Source: DATAVB01 sp036267955 (GTDB lineage: Bacteria > Actinomycetota > Actinomycetes > Mycobacteriales > QHCD01). Taken from it: a stretch of DNA of 64,000 bases. Below the pieces are notes generated by a model, which worked only from the letters and a program-made list of their open reading frames with translations, made no database searches and was not told the DNA's origin. Location: NCBI GenBank assembly GCA_036267955.1, contig DATAVB010000046.1, forward strand, positions 62,001 through 126,000. The letters run 5' to 3'. Below are positions 1 through 9,374 of this stretch, piece by piece; the first letter of the stretch is position 1, and the number at the start of each line of letters is the position of its first letter. Made by a program: the position numbers and the translations under genes.

Positions 1-1
1 G

Positions 2-1315
2 CCCGGCATCTATCAACTGCCCGAGTCCAAGCGGCTGCATCCGGCCGGCAATGTCGGCGCCAATATCGTCGGCTTCACCAACGCCGACGGCATCGGCCAG
101 GCCGGCATCGAGCAGGCCGACGACAAGTCGCTGACCGGCTCGCCCGGACTGCTCAGCGCGATGTGGGGGCGGGCCGGGGAGATCATCCCGGCCAGCGTGC
201 ACAAGGACGACCCGGCGGTGCCCGGGTCCTCGACTCAGCTGACGATCTCCAGCGACCTGCAGTACTACGCGCAGAACGCGTTGGACGCGGCGGTCAAGGG
301 CACCAAGGCCAAGGGCGGCCAGCTCACCGTCCAGGACGTCAAGACCGGCAAGGTCATGGCAATGGCCGCGACCCCGACCTACAACGCCAACAATCCGGGG
401 GCCACGCCGCAGCTGCTGAGCAACCCGAATGTCTCGTCGGTCTTCGAACCCGGCTCGGCGAACAAACTCATCACCTTCGCCGGGGCGGTGCAGGACGGCC
501 TCATCACGCCACGGACGCCGTTCACCGTCCCGGGCACGATCCAGGTCGCCGACCGGACCATCCACGACGACTGGGTGCACAGCCCGGTGAAGTGGACGGC
601 CACCGGCATCCTGGCCAAGTCCAGCAACGTCGGCACATTGATGATCGCCGACAAGCTCGGGCCGAAGACCTGGATGGACTACGCGAAGAAGTTCGGCGAG
701 GGCCAGCGGACCGGCATCGGCCTGCCGGCCGAGAGCGCCGGGCTGCTGCCGGCGATGAAGGACTGGTCGGGCAGCACGTTCGGCAACCTGCCGATCGGGC
801 AGGGCGTCGCCGTCACCAGTCTGCAGCTGGCCAGCATGTACCAGGCGATCGCCAACGACGGGGTACGGATCCCGCCGCGGATCATCGAAAAGGTGACCGC
901 GCCGAACGGCACCTCCACCACGCCGATCGCGCCGCCGAGCACCCGGGTGGTCAGCGCCAAGACCGCGGCCACCGTGCGCGACATGCTGCAGATGGTGACC
1001 CAGACCGGCGGCACCGCACCCAAGGCGGCAATCCCCGGCTACACCGTCGGCGGCAAGACCGGCACCGGTCAGCAGCTCAACTCCGCCTGTGGTTGTTACA
1101 GCGACAGCTCGTACTGGTCGACCTTCGCCGGCTTCGCACCGGCCGACTCGCCGCGCTACGTGATCTCGGTGATGGTCGACAGCCCGCAGACCGACTACAT
1201 GGGTGGCGACGTCGCCGCGCCGCTGTTCCACCAGGTGATGAGCTACGCGTTGAAGCAGGGCGGAGTGCCGCCGACGGGGGCTGCGCCGGCTCATCTGCCG
1301 ATCCTGGCGCAGTGA
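2..1315 (+). CDS. ftsI: Division-specific penicillin-binding protein FtsI (PBP3), 5' end outside the window
   Basis: This is the septal peptidoglycan transpeptidase, a membrane-anchored class B PBP that works with FtsW. The reading frame is open from base 2, so the N-terminal membrane anchor and part of the dimerisation domain lie to the left. The visible part begins in the PBP dimerisation domain (GIEQ near 105-116) and continues into the transpeptidase domain. All three active-site motifs are present: SxxK as SANK just after FEPG, SxN as SSN, and KTG as GGKTGTG. It is followed about 10 bp later by murE, as is usual in dcw clusters. The family is clear. The true start cannot be seen. Confidence 0.96.
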   Translation, partial: PGIYQLPESKRLHPAGNVGANIVGFTNADGIGQAGIEQADDKSLTGSPGLLSAMWGRAGEIIPASVHKDDPAVPGSSTQLTISSDLQYYAQNALDAAVKGTKAKGGQLTVQDVKTGKVMAMAATPTYNANNPGATPQLLSNPNVSSVFEPGSANKLITFAGAVQDGLITPRTPFTVPGTIQVADRTIHDDWVHSPVKWTATGILAKSSNVGTLMIADKLGPKTWMDYAKKFGEGQRTGIGLPAESAGLLPAMKDWSGSTFGNLPIGQGVAVTSLQLASMYQAIANDGVRIPPRIIEKVTAPNGTSTTPIAPPSTRVVSAKTAATVRDMLQMVTQTGGTAPKAAIPGYTVGGKTGTGQQLNSACGCYSDSSYWSTFAGFAPADSPRYVISVMVDSPQTDYMGGDVAAPLFHQVMSYALKQGGVPPTGAAPAHLPILAQ

Positions 1316-1324
1316 CCGGTAGCC

Positions 1325-2830
1325 TTGCCAGCCGTGCCAACGACCAGCAGACCCCTCCGGCCGAAATCCGTCCGGCCGCGCTCTCTCGGCGATCTTGCCG
1401 ACCTGCTCCGACTGCCCCGGCCGGTCGCTGACCCGACGCTCACCGGAGTCAGCCACGTCGCCCAGTCGGTGCTGCCCGGCGACCTGTACGTGGCCCGGCA
1501 GGGAGCGCGGGTCCACGGGGCCGACTTCGTCGGCGCGGCTCGGGACGCGGGGGCGGCCGCGGTGCTCACCGACCCGGCCGGCGCGACGCGGCTCCATGGC
1601 GCGCTGCCGGTGCTGGTGGTGGCCGACCCGGCGGCGGTGCTCGGGGCGGTGTCGGCCTGGCTGTACGACCGGCCGTCCGAGGCGTTCGCGCTGATCGGGG
1701 TCACCGGCACCAACGGCAAGACCACCACCTGCTACCTGCTCGAGGCCGGGATGCGCGCCGCCGGCCACGTCACCGGACTCATCGGCACCGTGGAGACTGT
1801 GATCGCCGGCGCGACCGTGCCGAGTGCTCGGACCACGCCGGAGGCGCCCGAGCTGCAGGCGTTGTTCGCGGCGATGCGCGAGCGGAAGGTCACCGCCGCG
1901 GCCATGGAGGTCTCCAGCCACGCCCTGGCGCTCGGCCGGGTCGACGGAACCGCTTACGCCGCAGGCATTTTCACCAACCTCAGCCAGGATCATCTGGATT
2001 TCCACGCCGACATGGACGACTATTTCGCCGCCAAGGCCAAGCTGTTCGACGGCCGGTCTGCGGCCGAGATCGTCAACGTCGACGACGAGTGGGCGGCCCG
2101 CCTGGTGCGGCCGGGCACGGTGACCGTCTCCGCGGCCGGGCAGCGCGCGGTCTGGAGCGCGGAACACGTGGTGGACACGGCCGGGGGCGGTACGGCGTTC
2201 ACCGCAGTCGGCCCGGACGGCCTGCGGCTGGACGTGTCCCTTGACCTGGCCGGTTCGTTCAACGCCAGCAATGCGTTGCAGGCGCTGGCCGCGCTGCACG
2301 CCAGCGGGATCGACCCGGCGGCCGCCACTGCCGGCATGCGGCACGTGGCCGTGCCCGGCCGACTGGAGCGGGTCGACGCCGGCCAGGAGTTCCTCGCATT
2401 CGTCGACTACGCGCACAAACCAGGCGCGGTGGCGGCGATCCTGCGGGTGCTGCGGCCATTGACCAAGGGGTCGCTCATCATCGTGCTCGGCTGCGGCGGA
2501 GACCGGGATCGCGGCAAGCGGCCGCTGATGGGTGCGGTCGCGGCCCGGGCTGCGGACCTGCTTATCGTGACCGACGACAATCCGCGCAGCGAGGACCCGG
2601 CGGCGATCCGGGCCGAAATGAGAGCCGGCGCCGACAGCGTGCCGGGCGCCACCACAGTGGAGATTCCAGGGCGGCGGGAGGCGATCGCCGAGGCGGTACG
2701 CCGGGCTGGCGCGGGGGACACGGTCGTGGTCGCGGGCAAGGGACACGAGCAGGGACAGGAAGCAGGCGGCATCGTGACACCGTTCGACGACCGGGTCGTG
2801 CTGCGCGAACTCCTCGGGGGGCGGTCGTGA
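1325..2830 (+). CDS. murE: UDP-MurNAc-L-Ala-D-Glu:meso-diaminopimelate ligase MurE
   Basis: This cytoplasmic Mur ligase adds the third stem-peptide residue to the UDP-linked peptidoglycan precursor. It has the three-domain Mur ligase layout, with the ATP-binding P-loop GTNGKTTT near residues 126-133. The DNPR tetrad (about residues 418-421) is the known signature of meso-DAP-specific MurE, as opposed to lysine-specific enzymes. Length (501 aa) is normal. The start used is a TTG at 1325; a GTG at 1334 is in frame and equally possible, since no strong ribosome binding site decides. The stop overlaps the murF start by 4 bp (GTGA), which suggests translational coupling. Confidence 0.96.
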   Translation: MPAVPTTSRPLRPKSVRPRSLGDLADLLRLPRPVADPTLTGVSHVAQSVLPGDLYVARQGARVHGADFVGAARDAGAAAVLTDPAGATRLHGALPVLVVADPAAVLGAVSAWLYDRPSEAFALIGVTGTNGKTTTCYLLEAGMRAAGHVTGLIGTVETVIAGATVPSARTTPEAPELQALFAAMRERKVTAAAMEVSSHALALGRVDGTAYAAGIFTNLSQDHLDFHADMDDYFAAKAKLFDGRSAAEIVNVDDEWAARLVRPGTVTVSAAGQRAVWSAEHVVDTAGGGTAFTAVGPDGLRLDVSLDLAGSFNASNALQALAALHASGIDPAAATAGMRHVAVPGRLERVDAGQEFLAFVDYAHKPGAVAAILRVLRPLTKGSLIIVLGCGGDRDRGKRPLMGAVAARAADLLIVTDDNPRSEDPAAIRAEMRAGADSVPGATTVEIPGRREAIAEAVRRAGAGDTVVVAGKGHEQGQEAGGIVTPFDDRVVLRELLGGRS

Positions 2831-4212
2831 TCCCGCTCCGGCTGGACGAGGTGGCCGCGGCGGTCGGTGGGCGACTGGTGGACGTGCCGGACCCGGCAGC
2901 GGTGGTCAATGGCACCGTCGAGTTCGACTCCCGGGCCGTCACCGCCGGCGGCCTCTTCGTCGCGCTGCCGGGCGAGCGGGTCGACGGGCATGACTTCGCC
3001 GCCCGGGCCGTACGCGGCGGCGCCGTGGCGGTGCTGGCCGCCCGGCCGGTCGGTGTTCCCGCCGTGGTGGTCGACGACCCGTTGGTGGCGCTCAGCGCGC
3101 TGGCGGCCGAGGTGCTGCGCCGGCTGCCGGACCTCACGATCATCGGCATCACCGGATCGGTCGGCAAGACCACGACCAAGGACTTCACCGCGGCGCTGCT
3201 GCGCCGGGTGGGAGCGACCGTCGCGCCGCCGGAGTCGTTCAACAACGAGATCGGGCATCCGCACACCGCGCTGAAGGCGGATGCCCAGACCCGCTTCCTG
3301 GTGCTGGAGAACAGCGCCCGCCGCATCGGGCATATCGCGGCGCTGTGTGCCGTCGCCCCGCCCCGGATCGGCGCGGTGCTCAATGTCGGCAGCGCGCACG
3401 TGGGGGAGTTCGGCTCACGGGCGGCGATCGCGCAGGCGAAGGGCGAGTTGATCGAGGCGCTGCCGGCCGAGGGGGTGGCGATCCTCAACGCCGACGATCC
3501 GCTGGTCGCCGCAATGCGCCCCCGTACGCAGGCGCGGGTGGTCACCACCGGAACCGCGGCCGACGCGGACTTCAGGGCGGTCGACATCCGGCTGGACGGC
3601 TCCGGCCATCCCAGCTACGTGCTGCTGGCGCGAGGGGAGAAGACACCGGTCACGCTGGCGTCGGTGGGGGAGCACCAGGTGCCGGCCAGCCTGGCCGCTA
3701 TCGCGATCGCCGCTGAGGTGGGCCTGCCGTTGACCGAGGCCGCCGAGGTGCTGCGCGTGACCGGGCCGGCGAGTCGTTGGCGGATGGAGGTGACGACCCG
3801 CCCGGACGGCGTGACTATCGTCAACGACGCCTACAACGCCAACCCGGAGTCGATGGCCGCGGCGCTGCGCGCGGTGGCGGCGATTTCGACCGGGCGACGC
3901 GTCTGGGCGGTGCTCGGCGTCATGGCCGAGTTGGGGGCCGACACCGTGGCGGCGCACGCGGAGGCCGGACGGCTGGCCGCCGAGCTGGGGGTGGACCGTC
4001 TGGTGGTTGTCGGTGCGCAGGCCCGGCCGCTGCACGAGGCGGCGGTCGCCGAGCCGGGCTGGAGAGGCGAGTCGGTGGTGGTGCCGGATGTCCGGGCCGC
4101 CATCGAGTTGGTGACGACGCAGGTGATCACGGGAGACATCGTGCTGGTGAAGGCATCCCACGCCGAGGCGCTGGAGCGGGTGGCGCTGGCGCTACTGGGT
4201 GATCAACAGTGA
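2827..4212 (+). CDS. murF: UDP-MurNAc-tripeptide:D-Ala-D-Ala ligase MurF
   Basis: MurF attaches D-Ala-D-Ala to the UDP-MurNAc tripeptide, the last cytoplasmic step before transfer to lipid. The 461-residue protein has the MurF N-terminal substrate domain, the P-loop GSVGKTTTKD, the metal/ATP segment NNEIGHPHT and the NDAYNANPESM motif typical of MurF. The GTG start overlaps the murE stop, and its own stop overlaps the mraY start (GTGA), so it lies inside a tightly coupled operon. Nothing unusual is seen. Confidence 0.96.
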   Translation: MIPLRLDEVAAAVGGRLVDVPDPAAVVNGTVEFDSRAVTAGGLFVALPGERVDGHDFAARAVRGGAVAVLAARPVGVPAVVVDDPLVALSALAAEVLRRLPDLTIIGITGSVGKTTTKDFTAALLRRVGATVAPPESFNNEIGHPHTALKADAQTRFLVLENSARRIGHIAALCAVAPPRIGAVLNVGSAHVGEFGSRAAIAQAKGELIEALPAEGVAILNADDPLVAAMRPRTQARVVTTGTAADADFRAVDIRLDGSGHPSYVLLARGEKTPVTLASVGEHQVPASLAAIAIAAEVGLPLTEAAEVLRVTGPASRWRMEVTTRPDGVTIVNDAYNANPESMAAALRAVAAISTGRRVWAVLGVMAELGADTVAAHAEAGRLAAELGVDRLVVVGAQARPLHEAAVAEPGWRGESVVVPDVRAAIELVTTQVITGDIVLVKASHAEALERVALALLGDQQ

Positions 4213-5297
4213 AATCGGTCCTCATAGCGGCCCTGGTGTCGTTGGCCTTCTCGATCCTGTGCACCCCGTTGGCGATCCGGGTGCTGTCCCGGCGCGGCAT
4301 CGGGCAGGAGGTCCGGGACGACGGACCCAAGTCGCACCTGGCCAAGCAGGGCACGCCCACCATGGGCGGCACGGTGATCATCATCGCCACCCTGCTCGGT
4401 TACGCCGTCGCGCACCTCTTCGTCGTCAACCAGAGCGGGCGTGGGCCGACCGCGTCGGGCCTGCTCGCGCTCTACCTCATGGTGGCGCTGGGCATCGTCG
4501 GCTTCCTGGACGACTACATCAAATTCAGCAAGCAGCGCAGCCTCGGGCTGAACAAGACCGGGAAGATCGTCGGTCAGGTGTTCGCCGGCATCAGTTTCGC
4601 CATTCTGGCGTTGCAATTCCGCGGCAGCCGGCATCTCACCCCCGCCTCCGTACACCTGTCCTTCGTCCGCGATATCGGCGCGATCAGCTTCGGCACGGTC
4701 GGATTCGTGATCTTCGCATTGCTGCTGATCACCGGGTTCTCCAATGCGGCCAACCTCACCGACGGGCTGGACGGCCTGCTGGCCGGCAGTTCCACGATGG
4801 TGTTCGGTGCGTACGTGGTGATCTCCTTCTACCAGTTCCGTAATGCCTGCGGTGCGATCAAAGGCACCACCGGCGGGTGTTACCAGGTCCGCGACCCGCT
4901 TGATCTCACGTTGATCGCGGCGGCCGCCCTGGGCGCCTGTTTCGGATTTCTCTGGTGGAACGCGTCACCGGCCCGCATCTTCATGGGTGACACCGGATCG
5001 TTGTCCCTGGGCGGATTGATGACGGCACTGGCGATCCTGTCCCGCACCGAGCTGCTGCTCTTTGTCCTCGGTGGACTGTTCGTCGTCGAGACGATGTCGG
5101 TGATGATCCAGGTGGCGGTCTTCAAGGCGACCCGAAAACGAATATTCAACATGGCGCCCATCCATCACCATTTCGAGTTGGCTGGATGGAAGGAAACGAC
5201 GGTCATCACCCGGTTCTGGATCATCACCGGGCTGGCCGTGGCGTTCGGGCTGGGCGTGTTCTACGCCGAATACATCTCCTACGGGCTTCCTGGATGA
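4209..5297 (+). CDS. mraY: Phospho-MurNAc-pentapeptide translocase MraY
   Basis: MraY is a polytopic membrane enzyme that transfers phospho-MurNAc-pentapeptide to undecaprenyl phosphate, making lipid I. The 362-residue protein has about ten hydrophobic segments. It carries the family motifs FLDDYIK (first catalytic aspartates), NLTDGLDGL, and FMGDTGSL followed by PIHHHFEL. It starts at GTG within the murF stop overlap and ends overlapping the murD ATG by 4 bp. Confidence 0.97.
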   Translation: MKSVLIAALVSLAFSILCTPLAIRVLSRRGIGQEVRDDGPKSHLAKQGTPTMGGTVIIIATLLGYAVAHLFVVNQSGRGPTASGLLALYLMVALGIVGFLDDYIKFSKQRSLGLNKTGKIVGQVFAGISFAILALQFRGSRHLTPASVHLSFVRDIGAISFGTVGFVIFALLLITGFSNAANLTDGLDGLLAGSSTMVFGAYVVISFYQFRNACGAIKGTTGGCYQVRDPLDLTLIAAAALGACFGFLWWNASPARIFMGDTGSLSLGGLMTALAILSRTELLLFVLGGLFVVETMSVMIQVAVFKATRKRIFNMAPIHHHFELAGWKETTVITRFWIITGLAVAFGLGVFYAEYISYGLPG

Positions 5298-6643
5298 GCA
5301 GCTTCACCGATGTCTCCGTCGTGGTGGTCGGCGCGGGGGTCGCCGGAGTCGCCTCGGCCGTCGCGCTGGCGAACGTCGGAGCCCGGGTTCGGGTGATTGC
5401 GGATCGGGTCACCGATCCCGACGGGCGGCTGGCCGCGGCCGGCATCCCGGTCGAGCCGGACACCGGGAAGCTTCCCGCCGGGACCGAACTGGTCGCCACC
5501 TCACCCGGCCTGCGCCCGACCCATCCGCTCTTCGCCGCCGCCGATGCGGCCGGGATCGAGGTGATCAGCGAGGTCGAACTTGCCTGGCGGCTCCGCCCAG
5601 CCGGCGCGGGCGCCTGGCTCGCGTTGACCGGTACGAACGGCAAGACCACCGCCGTTGGAATGCTGGAATCGATGCTGCGCGCCGCCGGGCTGCGGGCCGT
5701 GGCCACCGGCAACGTCGGCTTCCCGATCGCCGCCGCGGTCACCGCCGAGCCGGCGTACGAGGCGCTGGCGGTCGAGCTGTCCAGTGCCCAACTGCACTTC
5801 ACCCGCTCGATGCGTCCGGCCGCCGCGGCGATCCTGAATGTGGCGCCGGACCATCTCGACTGGCACGGCACGATGCAGGCATACGCCGCCGACAAGGCGC
5901 GGATCTTCCACCCCGACGCGGTCAATGTGATCAACGCCGACGACCCGTGCTGCCGGGAGCTGGCCGCCGGGCTGCCGAACGTGGTGGGCTTCACGCTCGG
6001 GGAGCGGGCACCCGGCCAGCTAGGTGTGGTCGACGGCTGGTTGGTGGGCGCCGACGGCGCCAGGCTCGCGCTGGTCGAGGAGGTCCGGCCGGCCGGGCGG
6101 CACAACGTCGCCAACGCGCTGGCCGCCGCGGCCCTCGCCGGCGGCTACGGAATCTCCGCTGAGGCGATCCGGGCCGGCCTGCGGGCCTTCGTACCGGCGG
6201 GCCACCGCAACGAATTCATCGCCGTCGTCGACGATGTGTCCTATGTGGACGACAGCAAGGCGACCAACCCGCACGCGGCCGAAGCGTCGCTGACCGCGTA
6301 CGACCCGGTGGTCTGGATTGCCGGCGGGCTGCTGAAGGGCGCGGACATCGACGAGCTCGTCGCGACCGTCGCGCCCCGGCTCCGGGCCGCGGTGCTGCTC
6401 GGGACCGATCGGCAGCAGATCGCCCACGCAATCACGCGACACGCACCGGATCTACCGGTGTTGCAGGTGGCGAACGACGACGATGAGCCCATGGTGCATG
6501 CGGTGTCGGAGGCCAGGCGGCAGGCCCGCCCCGGTGACACCGTGCTGCTGGCGCCCGCGGCAGCGTCGTTCGACATGTTCGCCAACTACAACGTCCGCGG
6601 GGACGCGTTCGCCGCGGCGGTACGAGCCCTGAGGCCCGGATGA
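5294..6643 (+). CDS. murD: UDP-MurNAc-L-alanine:D-glutamate ligase MurD
   Basis: MurD adds D-glutamate to UDP-MurNAc-L-Ala in the cytoplasm. The ATG at 5294 overlaps the mraY stop by 4 bp and gives a 449-residue protein, the family's usual length. The frame is open further upstream, but that extension lies inside mraY. Visible features are an N-terminal Rossmann-like segment (VVVVGAGVAGVASA), the P-loop GTNGKTTAVGML, the LELSSAQL-like motif, HNVANALAAAAL and DDSKATNPHA. It is followed by ftsW with an ATGA overlap. Confidence 0.96.
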   Translation: MSSFTDVSVVVVGAGVAGVASAVALANVGARVRVIADRVTDPDGRLAAAGIPVEPDTGKLPAGTELVATSPGLRPTHPLFAAADAAGIEVISEVELAWRLRPAGAGAWLALTGTNGKTTAVGMLESMLRAAGLRAVATGNVGFPIAAAVTAEPAYEALAVELSSAQLHFTRSMRPAAAAILNVAPDHLDWHGTMQAYAADKARIFHPDAVNVINADDPCCRELAAGLPNVVGFTLGERAPGQLGVVDGWLVGADGARLALVEEVRPAGRHNVANALAAAALAGGYGISAEAIRAGLRAFVPAGHRNEFIAVVDDVSYVDDSKATNPHAAEASLTAYDPVVWIAGGLLKGADIDELVATVAPRLRAAVLLGTDRQQIAHAITRHAPDLPVLQVANDDDEPMVHAVSEARRQARPGDTVLLAPAAASFDMFANYNVRGDAFAAAVRALRPG

Positions 6644-8202
6644 CCGCGGCGGCTGAAGCCAAGCTTGGTACCAGTGCCGATTCGGAGTCAGACTCCGAGT
6701 CGGCGCCGCGGCTGGCCGCCCTGCTCGACCGGCCGCTGGCCTCGTTCCACCTGATCCTGGTCACCACCGGCCTGCTCACCGTCATCGGAATGGTGATGGT
6801 GCTGTCCGCGTCGAGCATCGACTCGATCACCCTGACCCACTCGGCGTTCAGCGTGTTCAAGAAGCAGCTGATGTGGGTGGTGCTTGGCGCGCCGATCTTC
6901 TGGCTGGGCGTCCGGCTGCCACCGCGGGCGTACCGGCGGCTGGCCTACCCGGCGCTGATCCTGTCCTTCGTCGGCCTGCTCGCCGTGCTCGTTCCCGGCG
7001 TCGGTCTGCTGGTCAGCGGCGCGCGACGTTGGATCGACATCGGCCCGCTGCAGCTGCAGCCGTCCGAGCCGGCGAAGCTCGCCCTCGCGCTGTGGGGTGC
7101 GGACCTGCTGGTACGCAAGGAAAAGCTCTGCGGTCAGATGCGTCATCTGCTCATCCCGCTGGTACCGGTCGCGACGGCGGCGGCCGCGCTGATCATGCTG
7201 GAACCCGACCTCGGTACGACGATGTGCGTCGTTCTGGTGCTGTTCGGTCTGTTGTGGACAGTGGGTGCGCCGCTGCGGCTCTTCGGCATGATCGTGGGCG
7301 GCGCCGCCGCCGTCGTGGTGGCGCTGATCATCCGGGAGCCCTACCGGCTGGCCCGGCTGACCAGCTTCCTGCATCCCGCCTCGGACGCCTCCGGCAACGG
7401 TTATCAGGCCGTACGTGGACTGCAGGCCCTGGGTAGCGGCGGCTGGTTGGGTGTCGGGCTCGGGCAGAGCCGGTTCAAATGGGGCCTGCTGCCCAACGCG
7501 CACACCGACTACATCTTCGCGATCGTCGGCGAGGAACTCGGCCTGCTCGGCTGCCTGCTGGTGCTGGCGCTCTTCGCCGTGCTGGCGTACAGCGGGCTGC
7601 GGATCGCCCGCCGTACGACGGATCCGTTCGTCCGGCTCGCCAGCGCCTCGGTCACGATCTGGCTGACCGGCCAGGCCCTGATCAACATCGGCTACGTCAC
7701 CGGGATGCTGCCGGTCACCGGCATCCCGCTGCCGCTGATCTCCTTCGGCGGAACGTCCCTGATCGCCACCCTCTTCGGGCTGGGCATGCTCGCCTCGTTC
7801 GCCCGGCACGAGCCGGAGGCGGTGGCCTCGCTGCAGAAGAAGGGGCGCAGCCGGTCGGCTCGGCTGTTCCTGCTGCCGGTCCCCGATCTCGGCTACCTCA
7901 CGCCGGTCCGCAAGCGTCCGCGGCGCAGCCGACCGCCGGTGCCGGCGCCACGGCGGGCCGACGGGCCGGCCACCCGGCGCGGCGCCCAACCGCCCGCAGC
8001 GCGGACAAAGGCGGCGCAGCCGGGAAAGGCGGCGCAGCCGGGAAAGGCGGCGCGATCCGGCCGGACGGCGCAAGCTGGAGGCACCCAACAGTCCGGCGCC
8101 CGGCGCAGCACCGGTGCCGAGCGGTCCCGGGCCCGCCGTACCGTCCCGAATCCGCCGCCGAAGGGCAATCGCACCGGTACCGACGGGGGCCGGCGGCGGT
8201 GA
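6640..8202 (+). CDS. ftsW: Septal peptidoglycan polymerase FtsW (SEDS family)
   Basis: FtsW is an integral membrane SEDS glycosyltransferase that polymerises lipid II at the septum with FtsI. Around ten membrane segments run from about residue 38 to 395. Signature pieces include GARRWIDIGPLQLQPSE, the extracellular loop with HTDYIFAIVGEELGLLG, and GTSLIATLFGLGML. An acidic SDSESDSES stretch precedes the first membrane helix. About 115 C-terminal residues form a basic, Ala/Pro/Gly-rich cytoplasmic tail with a 6-residue tandem repeat (KAAQPG). The tail is outside the conserved domain and is probably disordered. Confidence 0.96.
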   Translation: MTAAAEAKLGTSADSESDSESAPRLAALLDRPLASFHLILVTTGLLTVIGMVMVLSASSIDSITLTHSAFSVFKKQLMWVVLGAPIFWLGVRLPPRAYRRLAYPALILSFVGLLAVLVPGVGLLVSGARRWIDIGPLQLQPSEPAKLALALWGADLLVRKEKLCGQMRHLLIPLVPVATAAAALIMLEPDLGTTMCVVLVLFGLLWTVGAPLRLFGMIVGGAAAVVVALIIREPYRLARLTSFLHPASDASGNGYQAVRGLQALGSGGWLGVGLGQSRFKWGLLPNAHTDYIFAIVGEELGLLGCLLVLALFAVLAYSGLRIARRTTDPFVRLASASVTIWLTGQALINIGYVTGMLPVTGIPLPLISFGGTSLIATLFGLGMLASFARHEPEAVASLQKKGRSRSARLFLLPVPDLGYLTPVRKRPRRSRPPVPAPRRADGPATRRGAQPPAARTKAAQPGKAAQPGKAARSGRTAQAGGTQQSGARRSTGAERSRARRTVPNPPPKGNRTGTDGGRRR

Positions 8203-8263
8203 CCGGTCGGCCCGGCCGCCCTGTTTGTGCTCTGCCCGGTTACTCGGAAAGGATGGCGTCTTC

Positions 8264-9364
8264 GTGAACGCACTGTCGGTCGTGCTGGCTGGCGGCGGAT
8301 CGGCCGGCCACATCTCACCGGCGCTGGCCACCGCGGACGCGCTGCGCCGGCTGGTCCCGGACGCGCGGCTCACGATGCTTGGCACCGAGCGCGGTCTGGA
8401 GACCCGACTGGTCCCGGCCCATGGCTACGATCTGGAGCTGATCCCCCCGGTGCCGCTGCCACGCAAGCCGACCCCGCAGCTGCTGGGCGTACCGAGTCGG
8501 GTCAACGCCGCGGTACGCCGGACGCGGGCCGTGCTGGCCGCGGTCGAGGCCGATGTGGTGGTGGGCTTCGGCGGCTATGTCGCGCTGCCGGCCTATCTCG
8601 CCGCCCGCGGACGGACCCCGCTGGTGGTGCACGAGGCCAATGCCCGGCCGGGCCTGGCCAACCGGATCGGCGCCCGCTTCGCGCAGGCCGTGGCCGTAGC
8701 CGGGCCGGGCATCCGGTTGCCGCACGCCCAGGTGATCGGCATCCCGCTGCGCCGCTCGGTGACGACGCTGGACCGGCCGGCCCGCCGGGAGTCCGCCCGG
8801 CTGGAGCTCGGCCTGGACCCGGACCGTCCGACGCTGCTGGTCACCGGCGGCTCCCAGGGCGCGCGTTCGCTGAACAACGCCGCGGCCGGTGCGGCTGCCG
8901 CGCTGGGCGCAGCTGGCGTACAGGTGCTGCACCTCACCGGACCGAAGAACACCGTCGAGGTCACCGCCGGTGCGGCGCCGTACGTCGTGCTGCCCTACCT
9001 GGACGAGATGGAAAAGGGCTACGCCGCGGCCGATTTCGTGCTGTGCCGCAGCGGCGCCAACACCTGCGCGGAGCTGACGGCCGTCGGCCTGCCGGCCGCC
9101 TACGTGCCGCTGCCGATCGGCAACGGCGAGCAGCGGTTCAACGCGATGGGGATCATCGCCGCCGGCGGTGGGCTGCTGGTCGACGATGCCGCGCTGACCT
9201 CGGACTGGGTCGCCGCACACGTGCTGCCGGTCCTCGCCGACACCGACCGGTGCGCGAAGATGTCCCGGGCGGCCGCCGACTTCGGTCATCCCGATGCCGA
9301 CGATGCCCTGGCCCGGCTGGTCATCGCGGTAGCCGAAAAGCGTTCTGTGACAGGGAAATCATGA
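8264..9364 (+). CDS. murG: Undecaprenyldiphospho-muramoylpentapeptide GlcNAc-transferase MurG
   Basis: MurG is a peripheral membrane GT28 glycosyltransferase that converts lipid I to lipid II. The GTG at 8264 is chosen because a GGAAAGGA ribosome binding site lies about 10 bp upstream and the protein then begins directly at the family's N-terminal GGGSAGH loop (VVLAGGGSAGHISPA). This gives 366 residues. Further motifs are VGFGGYV, the second-domain loop GGSQGARSLN and the UDP-GlcNAc-binding SGANTCAE with PLPIGNGEQ. A 61-bp gap separates it from ftsW and murC follows 10 bp after the stop. Confidence 0.95.
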   Translation: MNALSVVLAGGGSAGHISPALATADALRRLVPDARLTMLGTERGLETRLVPAHGYDLELIPPVPLPRKPTPQLLGVPSRVNAAVRRTRAVLAAVEADVVVGFGGYVALPAYLAARGRTPLVVHEANARPGLANRIGARFAQAVAVAGPGIRLPHAQVIGIPLRRSVTTLDRPARRESARLELGLDPDRPTLLVTGGSQGARSLNNAAAGAAAALGAAGVQVLHLTGPKNTVEVTAGAAPYVVLPYLDEMEKGYAAADFVLCRSGANTCAELTAVGLPAAYVPLPIGNGEQRFNAMGIIAAGGGLLVDDAALTSDWVAAHVLPVLADTDRCAKMSRAAADFGHPDADDALARLVIAVAEKRSVTGKS

Positions 9365-9374
9365 GGAGTAGTCG

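Noticed and set aside
6675..6702. Palindrome-like TCGGAGTCAGACTCCGA near the ftsW start as an operator
   Set aside because: It lies inside ftsW and encodes an acidic Ser-Asp-Ser-Glu repeat, so coding constraint explains it.
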